A stretch of DNA of 64,000 bases from Burkholderia ubonensis subsp. mesacidophila (GCF_002097715.1 NZ_CP020737.1:2480001-2544000); one strand, 5' to 3'. Numbered from the stretch's first letter, positions 7,652 to 16,974 are shown. The notes: generated from the letters alone by a model not told the origin. Made by a program: numbers and translations.

Positions 7652-10168
7652 ATGTTGACCGATCGGCTTTTCGCACGCTCGGCGCGACCGTCGGGCCCGC
7701 CGGCAGAGTCGCAGCCGTCCCGTTGGCACCACGGACCGTGGTGGTCCAATTCCTATTTGCTGACGCCCCTCCTGTCGATCCTCGTGTTCCTGGTGGTGAT
7801 GAGTCTCATTCTATGGAGCCTCAACCGCCGCGAGCAGCAGCAGCAGGAAGACACGCTGTTCCGCAATGTCGCGTGGGCGCAGCAGCAGATCCGCCTGTCG
7901 ATGACGGGCGCGCAGGAGCAACTCCAGGCGCTGTCGCGCGACCTCGCATCCGGCCGGCTCGACCAGAACGGGTTCCAGATGGCGGTCGCGGACGTGATGC
8001 AGACGCATCCCGAAATCCTCTACCTGAACTGGTACACGGCGCCGGGCACGCAGCGCTGGCCGACCGTGCATCCGCCCGTGCTCGGCCAGCGGCTCGCGCG
8101 GCCGGGCGACGCGCAGATGCAGGACGCGGTGCGCGGCGCGTACGACGAGGCGCGCAGCTCGCGCCGCCAAGCGTATTCGCCGCTCGTCTACGACGACTTC
8201 GGCAACGGCTACATCACGCTGCAGACGCCCGTGATGCGCGGCGACCGCGAATACCTCGGCTCGATCGCCGCCGTGTTCTCGGTCGAAGGGATCCTGAAGC
8301 ACGACATCCCGCAGGAGCTGTCGTCGAAATACAAGATCTCGATCACCGACGCGAACAACCGCGAGCTGTCGTCGACGTCGTCGCGCCCGCGCCTGCCGCG
8401 CGACTCGCACTACGACCTGCCGCTCGATCCGCCCGGCCAGGGCCTGACCGTGCGCGTCTACGCGTTCCCGCAGCTCACCAACCTGACCAACAATACGCTC
8501 GTCTGGCTCGTCGCGGGGCTGTCGTGCTTCGTGCTGTGGAGCCTCTGGAGCCTGTGGAAGCACACCCGCCAGCGCTTCGAGGCGCAGCAGGCGCTGTACG
8601 CCGAGGCGTTCTTCCGCCGCGCGATGGAGAACTCGGTGCTGATCGGCATGCGCGTGCTCGACATGCACGGCCGCATCACGCACGTGAACCCGGCGTTCTG
8701 CCGGATGACCGGCTGGGACGAGAGCGACCTCGTCGGCAAGGTCGCGCCGTTCCCGTACTGGCCGCGCGATTCCTACCCCGAGATGCAGCGCCAGCTCGAC
8801 ATGACGCTGCGCGGCAAGGCGCCGAGCTCCGGCTTCGAGCTGCGCGTGCGGCGCAAGAACGGCACGCTGTTCCATGCGCGCCTGTACGTGTCGCCGCTGA
8901 TCGACAGCGCCGGCCGCCAGACCGGCTGGATGTCGTCGATGACGGACATCACCGAGCCGAAGCGCGCGCGCGAGGAACTTGCCGCCGCGCACGAGCGCTT
9001 CACGACGGTGCTCGAGAGCCTCGACGCCGCGGTGTCGGTGCTCGCCGCCGACGAAGCCGAGCTGCTGTTCGCGAACCGCTATTACCGACACCTGTTCGGC
9101 ATCCGCCCGGACGGCCACCTCGAGCTGTCCGGCGGCGGCTTCGACCGCGCGCAGGCGTCGTCCGATTCGATCGACATGGTCGACACCTTCGCCGGCCTGC
9201 CGGCCGCCGCGCTGACGGGCAGCACCGCGGACGCGCAGGAGGTCTACGTCGAGAGCATCCAGAAGTGGTTCGAGGTGCGCCGCCAGTACATCCAGTGGGT
9301 CGACGGCCACCTCGCGCAGATGCAGATCGCGACCGACATCACGACCCGCAAGAAGGCGCAGGAGCTCGCGCACCAGCAGGAAGAGAAGCTGCAGTTCACG
9401 AGCCGATTGATGACGATGGGCGAAATGGCGTCGTCGATTGCTCACGAATTGAACCAGCCGCTCGCGGCGATCAACAACTACTGCTCGGGCACGCTCGCGA
9501 TGGTCAAGAGCGGCCGCGCGACCAACGAAATGCTGGCGCCCGCGCTCGAGAAGACCGCGCAGCAGGCGCTGCGCGCGGGGATGATCGTCAAGCGGATCCG
9601 CGAATTCGTGAAGCGCAGCGAGCCGAAGCGCCAGCCGGCCCGGGTCGCGGACATCGTCGCCGACGCGGTCGGGCTCGCCGAAATCGAGGCCAGGAAGCGC
9701 AGGATCCGGATCGTCACGGAAATCCTCGCAAGAATGCCTATTATTTATGTCGACCCCGTGCTGATCGAGCAGGTGCTCGTGAACCTGATGAAGAACGCGG
9801 CCGAAGCGATGGCCGACGTGAAGCCGGCATCGGCCGACGGCGTGATCCGCGTGATCGCCGATCTGGAGGCGGGCTTCGTCGACATCCGCGTGATCGACCA
9901 GGGTCCGGGCGTCGACGAGGCGACCGCCGAGCGCCTGTTCGAGCCGTTCTACAGCACCAAGTCCGACGGCATGGGCATGGGGCTGAACATCTGCCGCTCG
10001 ATCATCGAATCGCATCGCGGGCGACTGTGGGTGGTCAACAACGTCGAGGCGGATGGCCGCATCTCCGGCGCGACGTTCCACTGCAGCCTGCCCATTGGGG
10101 AACCCGCTGATCTGGGCCGAGGGGGGTCCGAGGCATCGGCATCACATACCGTTACGGGAGAATTATGA
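7652..10168 (+). CDS. membrane PAS-domain sensor histidine kinase
   Basis: The product is 838 residues. A membrane segment lies at about 36-55, followed by an extracytoplasmic sensor region and a second membrane segment at about 290-308 (LVWLVAGLSCFVLWSLWSLW). Two PAS-like domains follow at about 320-450 (starting AEAFFRRAMENSVLIGMRV) and 455-580. The phosphoacceptor is His598 in SIAHELNQPL, and the ATPase domain shows NLMKNAAEAM, DQGPGV and GMGMGLNICRSII. This core is like FixL and DctB. The stop overlaps the start of the response regulator by 4 bp, so the two form one operon and almost certainly one signalling pair. The signal is unknown; no heme or flavin ligand motif is evident. Confidence 0.93.
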   Translation: MLTDRLFARSARPSGPPAESQPSRWHHGPWWSNSYLLTPLLSILVFLVVMSLILWSLNRREQQQQEDTLFRNVAWAQQQIRLSMTGAQEQLQALSRDLASGRLDQNGFQMAVADVMQTHPEILYLNWYTAPGTQRWPTVHPPVLGQRLARPGDAQMQDAVRGAYDEARSSRRQAYSPLVYDDFGNGYITLQTPVMRGDREYLGSIAAVFSVEGILKHDIPQELSSKYKISITDANNRELSSTSSRPRLPRDSHYDLPLDPPGQGLTVRVYAFPQLTNLTNNTLVWLVAGLSCFVLWSLWSLWKHTRQRFEAQQALYAEAFFRRAMENSVLIGMRVLDMHGRITHVNPAFCRMTGWDESDLVGKVAPFPYWPRDSYPEMQRQLDMTLRGKAPSSGFELRVRRKNGTLFHARLYVSPLIDSAGRQTGWMSSMTDITEPKRAREELAAAHERFTTVLESLDAAVSVLAADEAELLFANRYYRHLFGIRPDGHLELSGGGFDRAQASSDSIDMVDTFAGLPAAALTGSTADAQEVYVESIQKWFEVRRQYIQWVDGHLAQMQIATDITTRKKAQELAHQQEEKLQFTSRLMTMGEMASSIAHELNQPLAAINNYCSGTLAMVKSGRATNEMLAPALEKTAQQALRAGMIVKRIREFVKRSEPKRQPARVADIVADAVGLAEIEARKRRIRIVTEILARMPIIYVDPVLIEQVLVNLMKNAAEAMADVKPASADGVIRVIADLEAGFVDIRVIDQGPGVDEATAERLFEPFYSTKSDGMGMGLNICRSIIESHRGRLWVVNNVEADGRISGATFHCSLPIGEPADLGRGGSEASASHTVTGEL

Positions 10169-10803
10169 ATAGCCCTGTCACCACCACTCAGGAAACCGTC
10201 TTTGTCGTCGACGACGACGAGGCCGTGCGGGACTCGCTGCGCTGGCTGCTGGAGGCGAACGGCTATCGCGTGCAGTGCTTCTCGAGCGCCGAGCAGTTCC
10301 TCGATGCGTACCAGCCTGCCCAGCAGGCCGGCCAGATCGCATGCCTGATCCTGGATGTGCGGATGTCCGGCATGAGCGGCCTCGAGTTGCAGGAACGCCT
10401 GATCGCCGACAACGCCGCGCTGCCGATCATCTTCGTCACGGGTCACGGCGACGTGCCGATGGCCGTGTCGACGATGAAAAAGGGGGCGATGGACTTTATC
10501 GAGAAGCCGTTCGACGAGGCGGAGTTGCGCAAGCTCGTCGAGCGGATGCTCGACAAGGCCCGAAGCGAAAGCAAGAGCGTCCAGGAACAGCGCGCCGCGA
10601 GCGAGCGGCTGTCGAAGCTGACCGCCCGCGAGCAGCAGGTGCTCGAGCGGATCATCGCCGGCCGCCTGAACAAGCAGATCGCCGACGATCTCGGCATCAG
10701 CATCAAGACGGTCGAAGCGCACCGCGCGAACATCATGGAAAAGCTCAACGTCAACACGGTGGCCGACCTGCTGCGCCTCGCGCTGTCGAAGAAGCAGGCG
10801 TGA
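10165..10803 (+). CDS. FixJ-family response regulator
   Basis: This 212-residue regulator has an N-terminal receiver domain with the acidic pocket VVDDDE and the phosphoacceptor Asp64 in LILDVRM, the signalling residues VTGHGD and the lysine in EKPF. A LuxR-type helix-turn-helix follows at about 145-205 (LTAREQQVLERIIAG and NKQIADDLGISIKTVEAHR). It overlaps the kinase gene by four bases (ATGA), consistent with translational coupling. Targets cannot be deduced; the adjacent folD has its own promoter. Confidence 0.95.
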   Translation: MNSPVTTTQETVFVVDDDEAVRDSLRWLLEANGYRVQCFSSAEQFLDAYQPAQQAGQIACLILDVRMSGMSGLELQERLIADNAALPIIFVTGHGDVPMAVSTMKKGAMDFIEKPFDEAELRKLVERMLDKARSESKSVQEQRAASERLSKLTAREQQVLERIIAGRLNKQIADDLGISIKTVEAHRANIMEKLNVNTVADLLRLALSKKQA

Positions 10804-10976
10804 GCCCCCTCGCGGCCTGGCGAGCCTGCCGGGCCCGCACCTCCGCCCCGCGCGACGCGGCCTGACCGCGGGGCGGCGAGTTTGCATTCGGCGGCCGGCG
10901 ACCGGCGGCCGGCGATCCGGCGGCCCGCCGATGACGCTTCCCGCGCATTCGCTGTCGGACGGCGGCAGGCGGACGG

Positions 10977-10982
10977 TATAAT
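10977..10982 (+). promoter_or_regulatory. -10 element of folD
   Basis: A consensus TATAAT lies 70 bp upstream of the folD ATG. The -35 region is weak, with TCGGAC at 16 bp spacing. The preceding 80 bp carry short GGCGGCCGGCGA-like imperfect repeats of no clear role. Confidence 0.55.
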
Positions 10983-11052
10983 TCCGTGCTTTGCTGCGGC
11001 GCACCCCGATGCGCCGCACGCCCGCATTCCAACTTCCGCAGAACCCACCACC

Positions 11053-11910
11053 ATGACAGCCCTCCTCATCGACGGCAACGCCCTTTCGAAGACCTTGCGC
11101 GCCCAGGCCGCCGAACGCGCCGCCGCGCTGACCGCCCGCGGCCACCAGCCCGGCCTCGCGGTGATCCTCGTCGGCGACAACCCGGCCAGCGAAGTCTATG
11201 TGCGCAACAAGATCAAGGCGTGCGAGGACAACGGCTTCTTCTCGCTGAAGGACCGCTATCCGGCGTCGCTGTCCGAAGCGGACCTGCTCGCGCGCATCGA
11301 CGAACTGAACCGCGATCCGAAGATCCACGGGATCCTCGTCCAGTTGCCGCTGCCGAAGCACATCGACAGCCACAAGGTGATCGAGGCAATCGCGCCGGAG
11401 AAGGACGTCGACGGCTTCCACGTCGCGAACGCGGGCGCGCTGATGACCGGCAAGCCGCTGTTCCGCCCGTGCACGCCGTACGGCGTGATGAAGATGTTCG
11501 AGGACCACGGCATCTCGCTGCAAGGCGCGAACGCGGTCGTGATCGGCCGCTCGAACATCGTCGGCAAGCCGATGGCGATGCTGCTGCTCGAAGCGGGCGC
11601 GACCGTGACAATCTGCCACAGCAAGACGCGCGACCTCGCCGCGCACACGCGGCAGGCCGACGTCGTCGTCGCCGCGGTCGGCAAGCGCAACATCCTGACG
11701 GCCGACATGGTGAAGCCGGGCGCGACCGTGATCGACGTCGGCATGAACCGCGACGACGCGGGCAAGCTGTGCGGCGACGTCGACTTCGCGGGCGTGAAGG
11801 AAGTGGCCGGCCATATCACGCCGGTGCCGGGCGGTGTCGGCCCGATGACCATCACGATGCTGCTGATCAACACGATCGAAGCCGCCGAGCGCGCCGCCTC
11901 GGCCGCCTGA
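11053..11910 (+). CDS. folD: bifunctional methylene-THF dehydrogenase / methenyl-THF cyclohydrolase
   Basis: The 285-residue enzyme interconverts 5,10-methylene- and 10-formyl-tetrahydrofolate in one-carbon metabolism. Family signatures are present: the substrate/catalytic segment [16 protein letters not shown] with its Lys, the signature [10 protein letters not shown], the NADP-binding [15 protein letters not shown], and the C-terminal [10 protein letters not shown]. Length matches the family (about 285). The start at 11053 begins the conserved N-terminus; an in-frame region further upstream has no similarity. Confidence 0.97.
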   Translation: MTALLIDGNALSKTLRAQAAERAAALTARGHQPGLAVILVGDNPASEVYVRNKIKACEDNGFFSLKDRYPASLSEADLLARIDELNRDPKIHGILVQLPLPKHIDSHKVIEAIAPEKDVDGFHVANAGALMTGKPLFRPCTPYGVMKMFEDHGISLQGANAVVIGRSNIVGKPMAMLLLEAGATVTICHSKTRDLAAHTRQADVVVAAVGKRNILTADMVKPGATVIDVGMNRDDAGKLCGDVDFAGVKEVAGHITPVPGGVGPMTITMLLINTIEAAERAASAA

Positions 11911-11996
11911 CCTGCCTCCCTTCCGCCGGCGCGCGTCCGCGCGCCGGCATCCGGCGGGCCGCCGTCGGGCGTGTTCCGGCCCCGCCTCAATCGCGC

Positions 11997-12011
11997 CGTT
12001 AGAAACTAACG
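11997..12011. repeat. short inverted repeat between folD and the oligopeptidase gene
   Basis: CGTTAG-AAA-CTAACG is a perfect 6-bp inverted repeat in an otherwise unremarkable 200-bp gap. It has no T-run on either side, so it is more likely an operator or weak hairpin than a terminator. Confidence 0.35.
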
Positions 12012-12110
12012 ATTGGAAAGCGCGCGATGCGCCCCAATAATGTCGATATCGGGCGCCGCCGCGCCCTCCCCCCATCACCCCGGTTCAACCGGCAACAGAC
12101 AGGGAGTCCC

Positions 12111-14198
12111 ATGTCCGCAAGCGCCAATGCCAATCCGCTCCTCGACTTCTCCGACCTGCCCCGTTTCGGCGAGATCCGCCCGGAACACGTCACGCCCGCG
12201 CTCGACACGCTGCTCGCCGACGCCAACCGCGCGGTCGACGCCGCGAGCGCAAGCGCGACGCCGGCGACCTGGTCTGACGTCGTCGAAGCGGTCGAGCGCG
12301 CGACGGAGCCGCTCGGTCGTGCCTGGGGTGTCGTCGGCCACCTGAACGCGGTCGCCGACACGCCCGAGCTGCGCGCCGCATACGGCGAGAACCTGCCGCG
12401 CGTGACCGAGTTCTGGTCGAGCGTCGGCCAGAACCTCGCGCTGTACGAGAAGTACAAGGCGATCGCGGCAAGCGCCGAATACGCGACACTGTCGGTCGAG
12501 CGCAAGAAGATCCTCGACAACGCGCTGCGCGACTTCCGCCTGTCGGGCGCCGAGCTGCCGGAAGACCAGAAGCCGCGCTTCGCCGAACTGCAGGAGCAGC
12601 AGGCCGCGCTGTCGAAGGCGTTTTCCGATCACGTGCTCGACGCGACCAACGCATACGCGTATGTCGCGCAGGACAAGGCCGAACTGGCGGGCCTGCCCGG
12701 TGACGCGATCGAAGCCGCCCGCGAAGCCGCGCAGAAGGACGGCAAGGACGGCTGGAAATTCACGCTGCACTTCCCGTCCTACTTCCCGGTGCTGCAGTAC
12801 GCGGACGACCGCGCGCTACGCGAGACGCTCTATCGCGCGTATGCGACGCGCGCGTCCGAACTCGGTCCGCAATACGGCGGCGGCAACGCCGAGTGGGACA
12901 ACACGGCGATCGTCGCCGACGAGCTGAAGCTGCGCCGCGAAGAGGCGCAGATGCTCGGCTACCGCAACTTCGCCGAGGTGTCGCTCGCGCCGAAGATGGC
13001 CGAGTCGCCGCAGCAGGTCATTGCATTCCTCGAGGATCTCGCGACGCGCGCGCGCCCGCACGCGGACCAGGACTGGGACGAACTGCGCGCGTTCGCCGCG
13101 AAAGAACTCGGCCTGACCGAGCTCGCGCCGTGGGACGTCGCGTATGCGGCCGAGAAGCTGCGCCAGCAGCGCTACGCGTTCTCGGAAAACGAAGTCAAGC
13201 AGTACTTCCCGGAACCGGCCGTGCTGAAGGGCCTGTTCACCGTCACCGAAACGCTGTTCGGCGTGCGGATCAAGGCGGACGACGCGCCGGTCTGGCACAA
13301 GGACGTGCGCTTCTTCCGCGTCGAGAATCGCGACGGCTCGCTCGTCGCGCAGTTCTATCTCGACCTGTACGCGCGTGAAGGCAAGCGCGGCGGCGCGTGG
13401 ATGGACGATGCGCGCTCGCGCGCGAAGCGCGCCAGCGGCGTGCAGACGCCGGTCGCGTACCTGACCTGCAACTTCTCCGCGCCGGTCGGCGGCAAGCCCG
13501 CGTGCTTCACGCACGACGAGGTGATCACGCTGTTCCACGAGTTCGGCCACGGCCTGCATCACATGCTCACGCGCGTCGACGAGCTCGGCGTATCGGGCAT
13601 CAACGGCGTCGAATGGGATGCGGTCGAGCTGCCGTCGCAGTTCATGGAGAACTTCTGCTGGGAATGGGACGTGCTGTCGTCGATGTCGTCGCACGTCGAC
13701 ACGGGCGCGACGCTGCCGCGCGCGCTGTTCGACAAGATGATCGCCGCGAAGAACTTCCAGAGCGGCCTCGGCACGCTGCGGCAGATCGTGTTCTCGATGT
13801 TCGACATGCTGCTGCACGTCGATTTCGATCCGGCGGGCGCAACCGGCGTGAACGACTTCGCGCGCGAGATCAACGAGCGCTACCACGTGATCCCGCAAGC
13901 GCCGTTCTCGCGCTGGCCGAACACGTTCAGCCACATCTTCGCGGGCGGCTACGCGGCCGGCTACTACAGCTACAAATGGGCCGAAGTGCTGTCCGCGGAT
14001 GCGTACGCGGCGTTCGAGGAAGCCGCCCAAGCCGGCGGCAGCGTGCTCGATGCGGCGACCGGCACGCGCTATCGCCGCGAGATCCTCGAGGTCGGCGGCA
14101 GCCGTCCGGCGATGGATTCGTTCAAGGCGTTCCGCGGCCGCGAACCGCAGATCGACGCGCTGCTGCGCCACAACGGGATGGCGGCGCCCGCGCACTGA
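12111..14198 (+). CDS. prlC: oligopeptidase A (M3 family metallopeptidase)
   Basis: The 695-residue cytosolic zinc peptidase degrades oligopeptides, including cleaved signal peptides. The zinc motif is HEFGHGLHH (HEXXH) with the downstream glutamate in GVEWDAVELPSQFMENF, both characteristic of M3 peptidases. Length agrees with E. coli PrlC (about 680). The start at 12111 follows AGGGAGTCCC and begins the conserved region; an ATG 28 codons upstream lacks support. It lies 200 bp after folD on the same strand and is followed by a strong terminator. Confidence 0.96.
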   Translation: MSASANANPLLDFSDLPRFGEIRPEHVTPALDTLLADANRAVDAASASATPATWSDVVEAVERATEPLGRAWGVVGHLNAVADTPELRAAYGENLPRVTEFWSSVGQNLALYEKYKAIAASAEYATLSVERKKILDNALRDFRLSGAELPEDQKPRFAELQEQQAALSKAFSDHVLDATNAYAYVAQDKAELAGLPGDAIEAAREAAQKDGKDGWKFTLHFPSYFPVLQYADDRALRETLYRAYATRASELGPQYGGGNAEWDNTAIVADELKLRREEAQMLGYRNFAEVSLAPKMAESPQQVIAFLEDLATRARPHADQDWDELRAFAAKELGLTELAPWDVAYAAEKLRQQRYAFSENEVKQYFPEPAVLKGLFTVTETLFGVRIKADDAPVWHKDVRFFRVENRDGSLVAQFYLDLYAREGKRGGAWMDDARSRAKRASGVQTPVAYLTCNFSAPVGGKPACFTHDEVITLFHEFGHGLHHMLTRVDELGVSGINGVEWDAVELPSQFMENFCWEWDVLSSMSSHVDTGATLPRALFDKMIAAKNFQSGLGTLRQIVFSMFDMLLHVDFDPAGATGVNDFAREINERYHVIPQAPFSRWPNTFSHIFAGGYAAGYYSYKWAEVLSADAYAAFEEAAQAGGSVLDAATGTRYRREILEVGGSRPAMDSFKAFRGREPQIDALLRHNGMAAPAH

Positions 14199-14228
14199 GC
14201 GCCCCGCCCGCTTCATGTGCCGATGACG

Positions 14229-14268
14229 ACGGCGCCGCGGGGTCAGTGCATTCCGCGGCGCCGTTTTT
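14229..14268 (+). terminator. terminator between the oligopeptidase gene and dinB
   Basis: A perfect 12-bp stem ACGGCGCCGCGG/CCGCGGCGCCGT with a 12-nt loop is followed by a T-run on the plus strand. It overlaps the end of the convergent dinB. Confidence 0.85.
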
Positions 14269-15413
14269 CATGGCGCGGGCGGTTCGGGTTCCGGCTCGAA
14301 CAGCGCGAACTGCCCGTGCCGTTCGGCGGTGTCTTCGTCGATGCGCACGCCGACGCCGAGCAGCCGCACCGGCTGCGCGCGCCGCAGCAACCCCTTCGCG
14401 AGCAGCGCGACAGCCGTTTCCGCGTTCGTCGCGTCGGCGACGCATTCGACCGTCGTGCGCTGGAAATCGGCGAAGCGGACCTTCACGTACAGCTTGCGGA
14501 TCGACCGCGCGGCGCCCGCGCGCGCGATGCGCGCGTCGAGCTGGACCGTCAGCTTGCGAATCTCGGCCGCGCACTGGTCGAGCGTCGTCAGGTCGGTCAC
14601 GTAGGTCGTCTCGACGCTGACCGACTTGCGCTCCTGGTCCGCCTGCACCGGCCGCTCGTCGATGCCGCGCGACAGCTCGTAGAGGCGCCGCCCGAACGCG
14701 CCGAATTCGCGATGCAGATCGATCAGCGACCATTCGCGCAGCTGCGCGCAGGTCTGGATGCCGAGCCGGTCGAGGCGCGCGGCCGTCACCTTGCCCACGC
14801 CGTGCAGCTTGCGCACCGGCAGCGCCGCGACGAACGCGTCGACTTCGTGCGGGCGCACGACGAACAGGCCGTCGGGCTTGTTCCAGTCCGACGCGATCTT
14901 CGCGATGAACTTGTTCGGCGCGACGCCCGCCGACACCGTGACGCCGACCGTTTCGAACACGCGCCGGCGGATCTCGCGGGCAATCAGCGTCGCACTGCCC
15001 TGGCACCGCTCGGAACCGCTGACATCGAGATACGCCTCGTCGAGCGACAGCGGCTCGACGTCGGCCGTGTAGTCGCGATAGATCGCCATGATCTGACGCG
15101 ACGCGGCGCGGTACTTGTCCATCGCCGACGGCAGGATCAGCAGGTCCGGACACTTGCGCATCGCAAGCGCGGACGACATGGCCGAATGCACGCCGTAGCG
15201 CCGCGCCTCGTAATTGCAGGTCGCGATCACGCCGCGCTGGTCCGGCCGGCCGCCGACCGCGAGCGGACGCCCGCGCAGCGACGGGTCGTCGCGCATCTCC
15301 ACCGACGCGTAGAAGCAATCGCAGTCGCAGTGGATGATCTTGCGCACGCGCGGCGGCGCGTCGCCCGGTGGCGGCGTGCTCGGTTCGGCTGGCGGAATGG
15401 TGGTCGTGCTCAC
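14268..15413 (-). CDS. dinB: DNA polymerase IV (Y family)
   Basis: The product of about 381 residues is an error-prone translesion polymerase. Y-family motifs are clear: the metal-binding start RKIIHCDCDCFYASVEM, the palm motif SLDEAYLDVS, and the helix-hairpin-helix KLHGVGKVTAARL. A little-finger domain and a C-terminal Pro/Glu-rich tail follow. The start is uncertain. GTG at 15413 (VSTTTIPP) is used here. A further upstream GTG at 15437 would fall inside the SOS box, and a GTG at 15347 would give the N-terminus MRKIIH as in E. coli DinB. None has a good Shine-Dalgarno sequence. It is likely induced by DNA damage. Confidence 0.92.
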   Translation of the reverse strand: MSTTTIPPAEPSTPPPGDAPPRVRKIIHCDCDCFYASVEMRDDPSLRGRPLAVGGRPDQRGVIATCNYEARRYGVHSAMSSALAMRKCPDLLILPSAMDKYRAASRQIMAIYRDYTADVEPLSLDEAYLDVSGSERCQGSATLIAREIRRRVFETVGVTVSAGVAPNKFIAKIASDWNKPDGLFVVRPHEVDAFVAALPVRKLHGVGKVTAARLDRLGIQTCAQLREWSLIDLHREFGAFGRRLYELSRGIDERPVQADQERKSVSVETTYVTDLTTLDQCAAEIRKLTVQLDARIARAGAARSIRKLYVKVRFADFQRTTVECVADATNAETAVALLAKGLLRRAQPVRLLGVGVRIDEDTAERHGQFALFEPEPEPPAP

Positions 15414-15421
15414 GGTGCCGA

Positions 15422-15441
15422 TACTGTACAAAAACACAGTG
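15422..15441 (-). promoter_or_regulatory. LexA (SOS) box at the dinB start
   Basis: TACTGTACAAAAACACAGTG fits the CTG-N10-CAG LexA consensus (CTGT and ACAG arms with a T/A-biased centre). It ends nine bases before the GTG at 15413, so it must overlap the transcription start of dinB. Confidence 0.8.
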
Positions 15442-15532
15442 TTGGTTTCAACTGCCCCGTGCTGCCACGCACGGCCGCTCCGTACCGGCCCGCTTCGCGC
15501 GAAGCGTACCGCCGGGCGCGTGAGCGCGCGCC

Positions 15533-15538
15533 TATACT
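15533..15538 (+). promoter_or_regulatory. -10 element of the racemase gene
   Basis: TATACT lies 31 bp before the ATG at 15570, placing transcription near 15545. The -35 region is GC-rich and unclear. Confidence 0.4.
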
Positions 15539-15569
15539 CGCGGCGATACGGTCAACGGGAAGATGACGG

Positions 15570-16262
15570 ATGAAGACGATCGGACTGATCGGCGGGATGA
15601 GCTGGGAATCGTCGGCGGAATACTACCGGATGCTGAACCGGTATTCGAAGGCGCTGCATGGCGGACATCACAACGCGAAGAGCGTGATGGTGACGGTCGA
15701 TTTCGCGGAGATCGAAGCGCTGCAGCGCACGCACGACTGGCCCGCGCTCGGCGCGCACATGGCCGCCGCCGCACGGCAGCTTGAGGCGGCGGGCGCGGAC
15801 CTGATCTTGCTGACGACCAACACGATGCATCGCGTGCACGACGCGATCGAGGCGGCAGTTGCGCTGCCGTTCCTGCACATCGCGGACCCGACGGGCGAAG
15901 CGCTGCGCCATGCGGGCGTCGAGCGCGTCGGCCTGCTCGGCACGCGCTATACGATGGAGCTGCCGTTCTACGCGGAACGCCTGCGCGAGAAGTTCGGGCT
16001 CGACGTGCTCGTGCCGGACGAGCACGAGCGTGACGACGTGCACCGGATCATCTACGACGAGCTGTGTCATGGCGTCGTCGACGCGGGATCGCGCGCGACT
16101 TATGTGAGGATCATCGAAGGACTTGCGAAGCGCGGTGCGCAGGCCGTGATCCTCGGCTGCACGGAAATCACGCTGCTGATCGGCGCGGAGGATTCGCCGT
16201 TGCCGGTATTCGATACGACCGCACTGCATGCGAAGGCGGCGGTCGAATGGGCGGCGGGTTGA
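15570..16262 (+). CDS. aspartate/glutamate racemase family protein (YgeA-like)
   Basis: The 230-residue protein belongs to the cofactor-independent Asp/Glu racemase superfamily, starting MKTIGLIGGMSWESSAEYY. The usual first catalytic Cys is replaced: the motif reads TTNTMH, with Thr where aspartate racemases have Cys. The second Cys is kept in LGCTEI. This Thr/Cys pair is also what I recall for the broad-specificity racemase YgeA of E. coli, so the substrate may not be aspartate. GGGAAGATGACGG precedes the start. It is monocistronic or cotranscribed with the small gene 13 bp downstream. Confidence 0.9.
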   Translation: MKTIGLIGGMSWESSAEYYRMLNRYSKALHGGHHNAKSVMVTVDFAEIEALQRTHDWPALGAHMAAAARQLEAAGADLILLTTNTMHRVHDAIEAAVALPFLHIADPTGEALRHAGVERVGLLGTRYTMELPFYAERLREKFGLDVLVPDEHERDDVHRIIYDELCHGVVDAGSRATYVRIIEGLAKRGAQAVILGCTEITLLIGAEDSPLPVFDTTALHAKAAVEWAAG

Positions 16263-16275
16263 GAGGCGTCGTGGC

Positions 16276-16716
16276 ATGAACGGCTCCCACTATCGCAACG
16301 TGATCGGCTTCGGCGAGATCCCCACATTTCACGATGCCGAGTTATTCGGCATCGGGCATCACCGGGCCGACCGTGAATTGCGGCTGCAATTCCGGCGTAC
16401 GAACGGCGGCACCGGCACGTTTCGCTTGACGGGTGTCGTCGCGCAGCGCGTCGTCGACTTCGCCGACCAGAACGTTGCCTCGCGACTTCTGATTTCGCCG
16501 GCCTATCCGTTTTCGAGCGCTGAAATCGCGCATTGGCTTGCGTGGCTGGGCGGCCGAGTGGATGTCAGTCCCAGTCTGGCAGATCCAGAGAGGGTCGCGC
16601 AGTGCGTCGCCGATTTCTCGGCGGGCCGACAAGCGCTGTTCGTTCTCGAACCGTCGTGCGGCGCTGAAATGGCCGTCCTCTGTGAAACGATCCTGCTTCG
16701 ACTCGACGACGCATGA
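16276..16716 (+). CDS. small protein of unknown function beside the initiator tRNA
   Basis: This 146-residue protein starts at ATG 16276, 13 bp after the racemase stop. No firm family is recognised. The N-terminal stretch GFGEIPTFHDAELFGI recalls the FHDAE motif of some small alpha/beta proteins, including toxin-immunity families such as Imm50; that is a weak resemblance. No signal peptide or membrane segment is seen. Base composition is visibly lower in GC than the neighbours, suggesting acquired or poorly conserved sequence. No toxin gene lies nearby in the window. Confidence 0.55.
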   Translation: MNGSHYRNVIGFGEIPTFHDAELFGIGHHRADRELRLQFRRTNGGTGTFRLTGVVAQRVVDFADQNVASRLLISPAYPFSSAEIAHWLAWLGGRVDVSPSLADPERVAQCVADFSAGRQALFVLEPSCGAEMAVLCETILLRLDDA

Positions 16717-16811
16717 CCCGCGCCAAGCAGTGATACGTCGCAGGCCGCGCGGAACGCGCTCGGCCGTTGTCGAAATTCGATATGATCGCGCCCCACGCGC
16801 AGAAAACAAAA

Positions 16812-16832
16812 AACCCGGCATTGAGCCGGGTT
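16812..16832 (-). terminator. terminator of the initiator tRNA gene
   Basis: The stem AACCCGGC/GCCGGGTT (8 bp, 5-nt loop) is followed on the minus strand by TTTTGTTTTC, about 55 bp past the tRNA 3' end. Confidence 0.8.
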
Positions 16833-16885
16833 CTTGTTGGCGAGGTGCGCATCGGTCACTTGCGCTGCACATCGCCAGATGTGCT

Positions 16886-16962
<77 letters not shown>

Positions 16963-16974
16963 TCAGAGAAATAA

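Noticed and set aside
10889..10930. GGCGGCCGGCGA-like repeats upstream of folD
   Set aside because: Imperfect, low-complexity GC repeats with no symmetry matching a known site.
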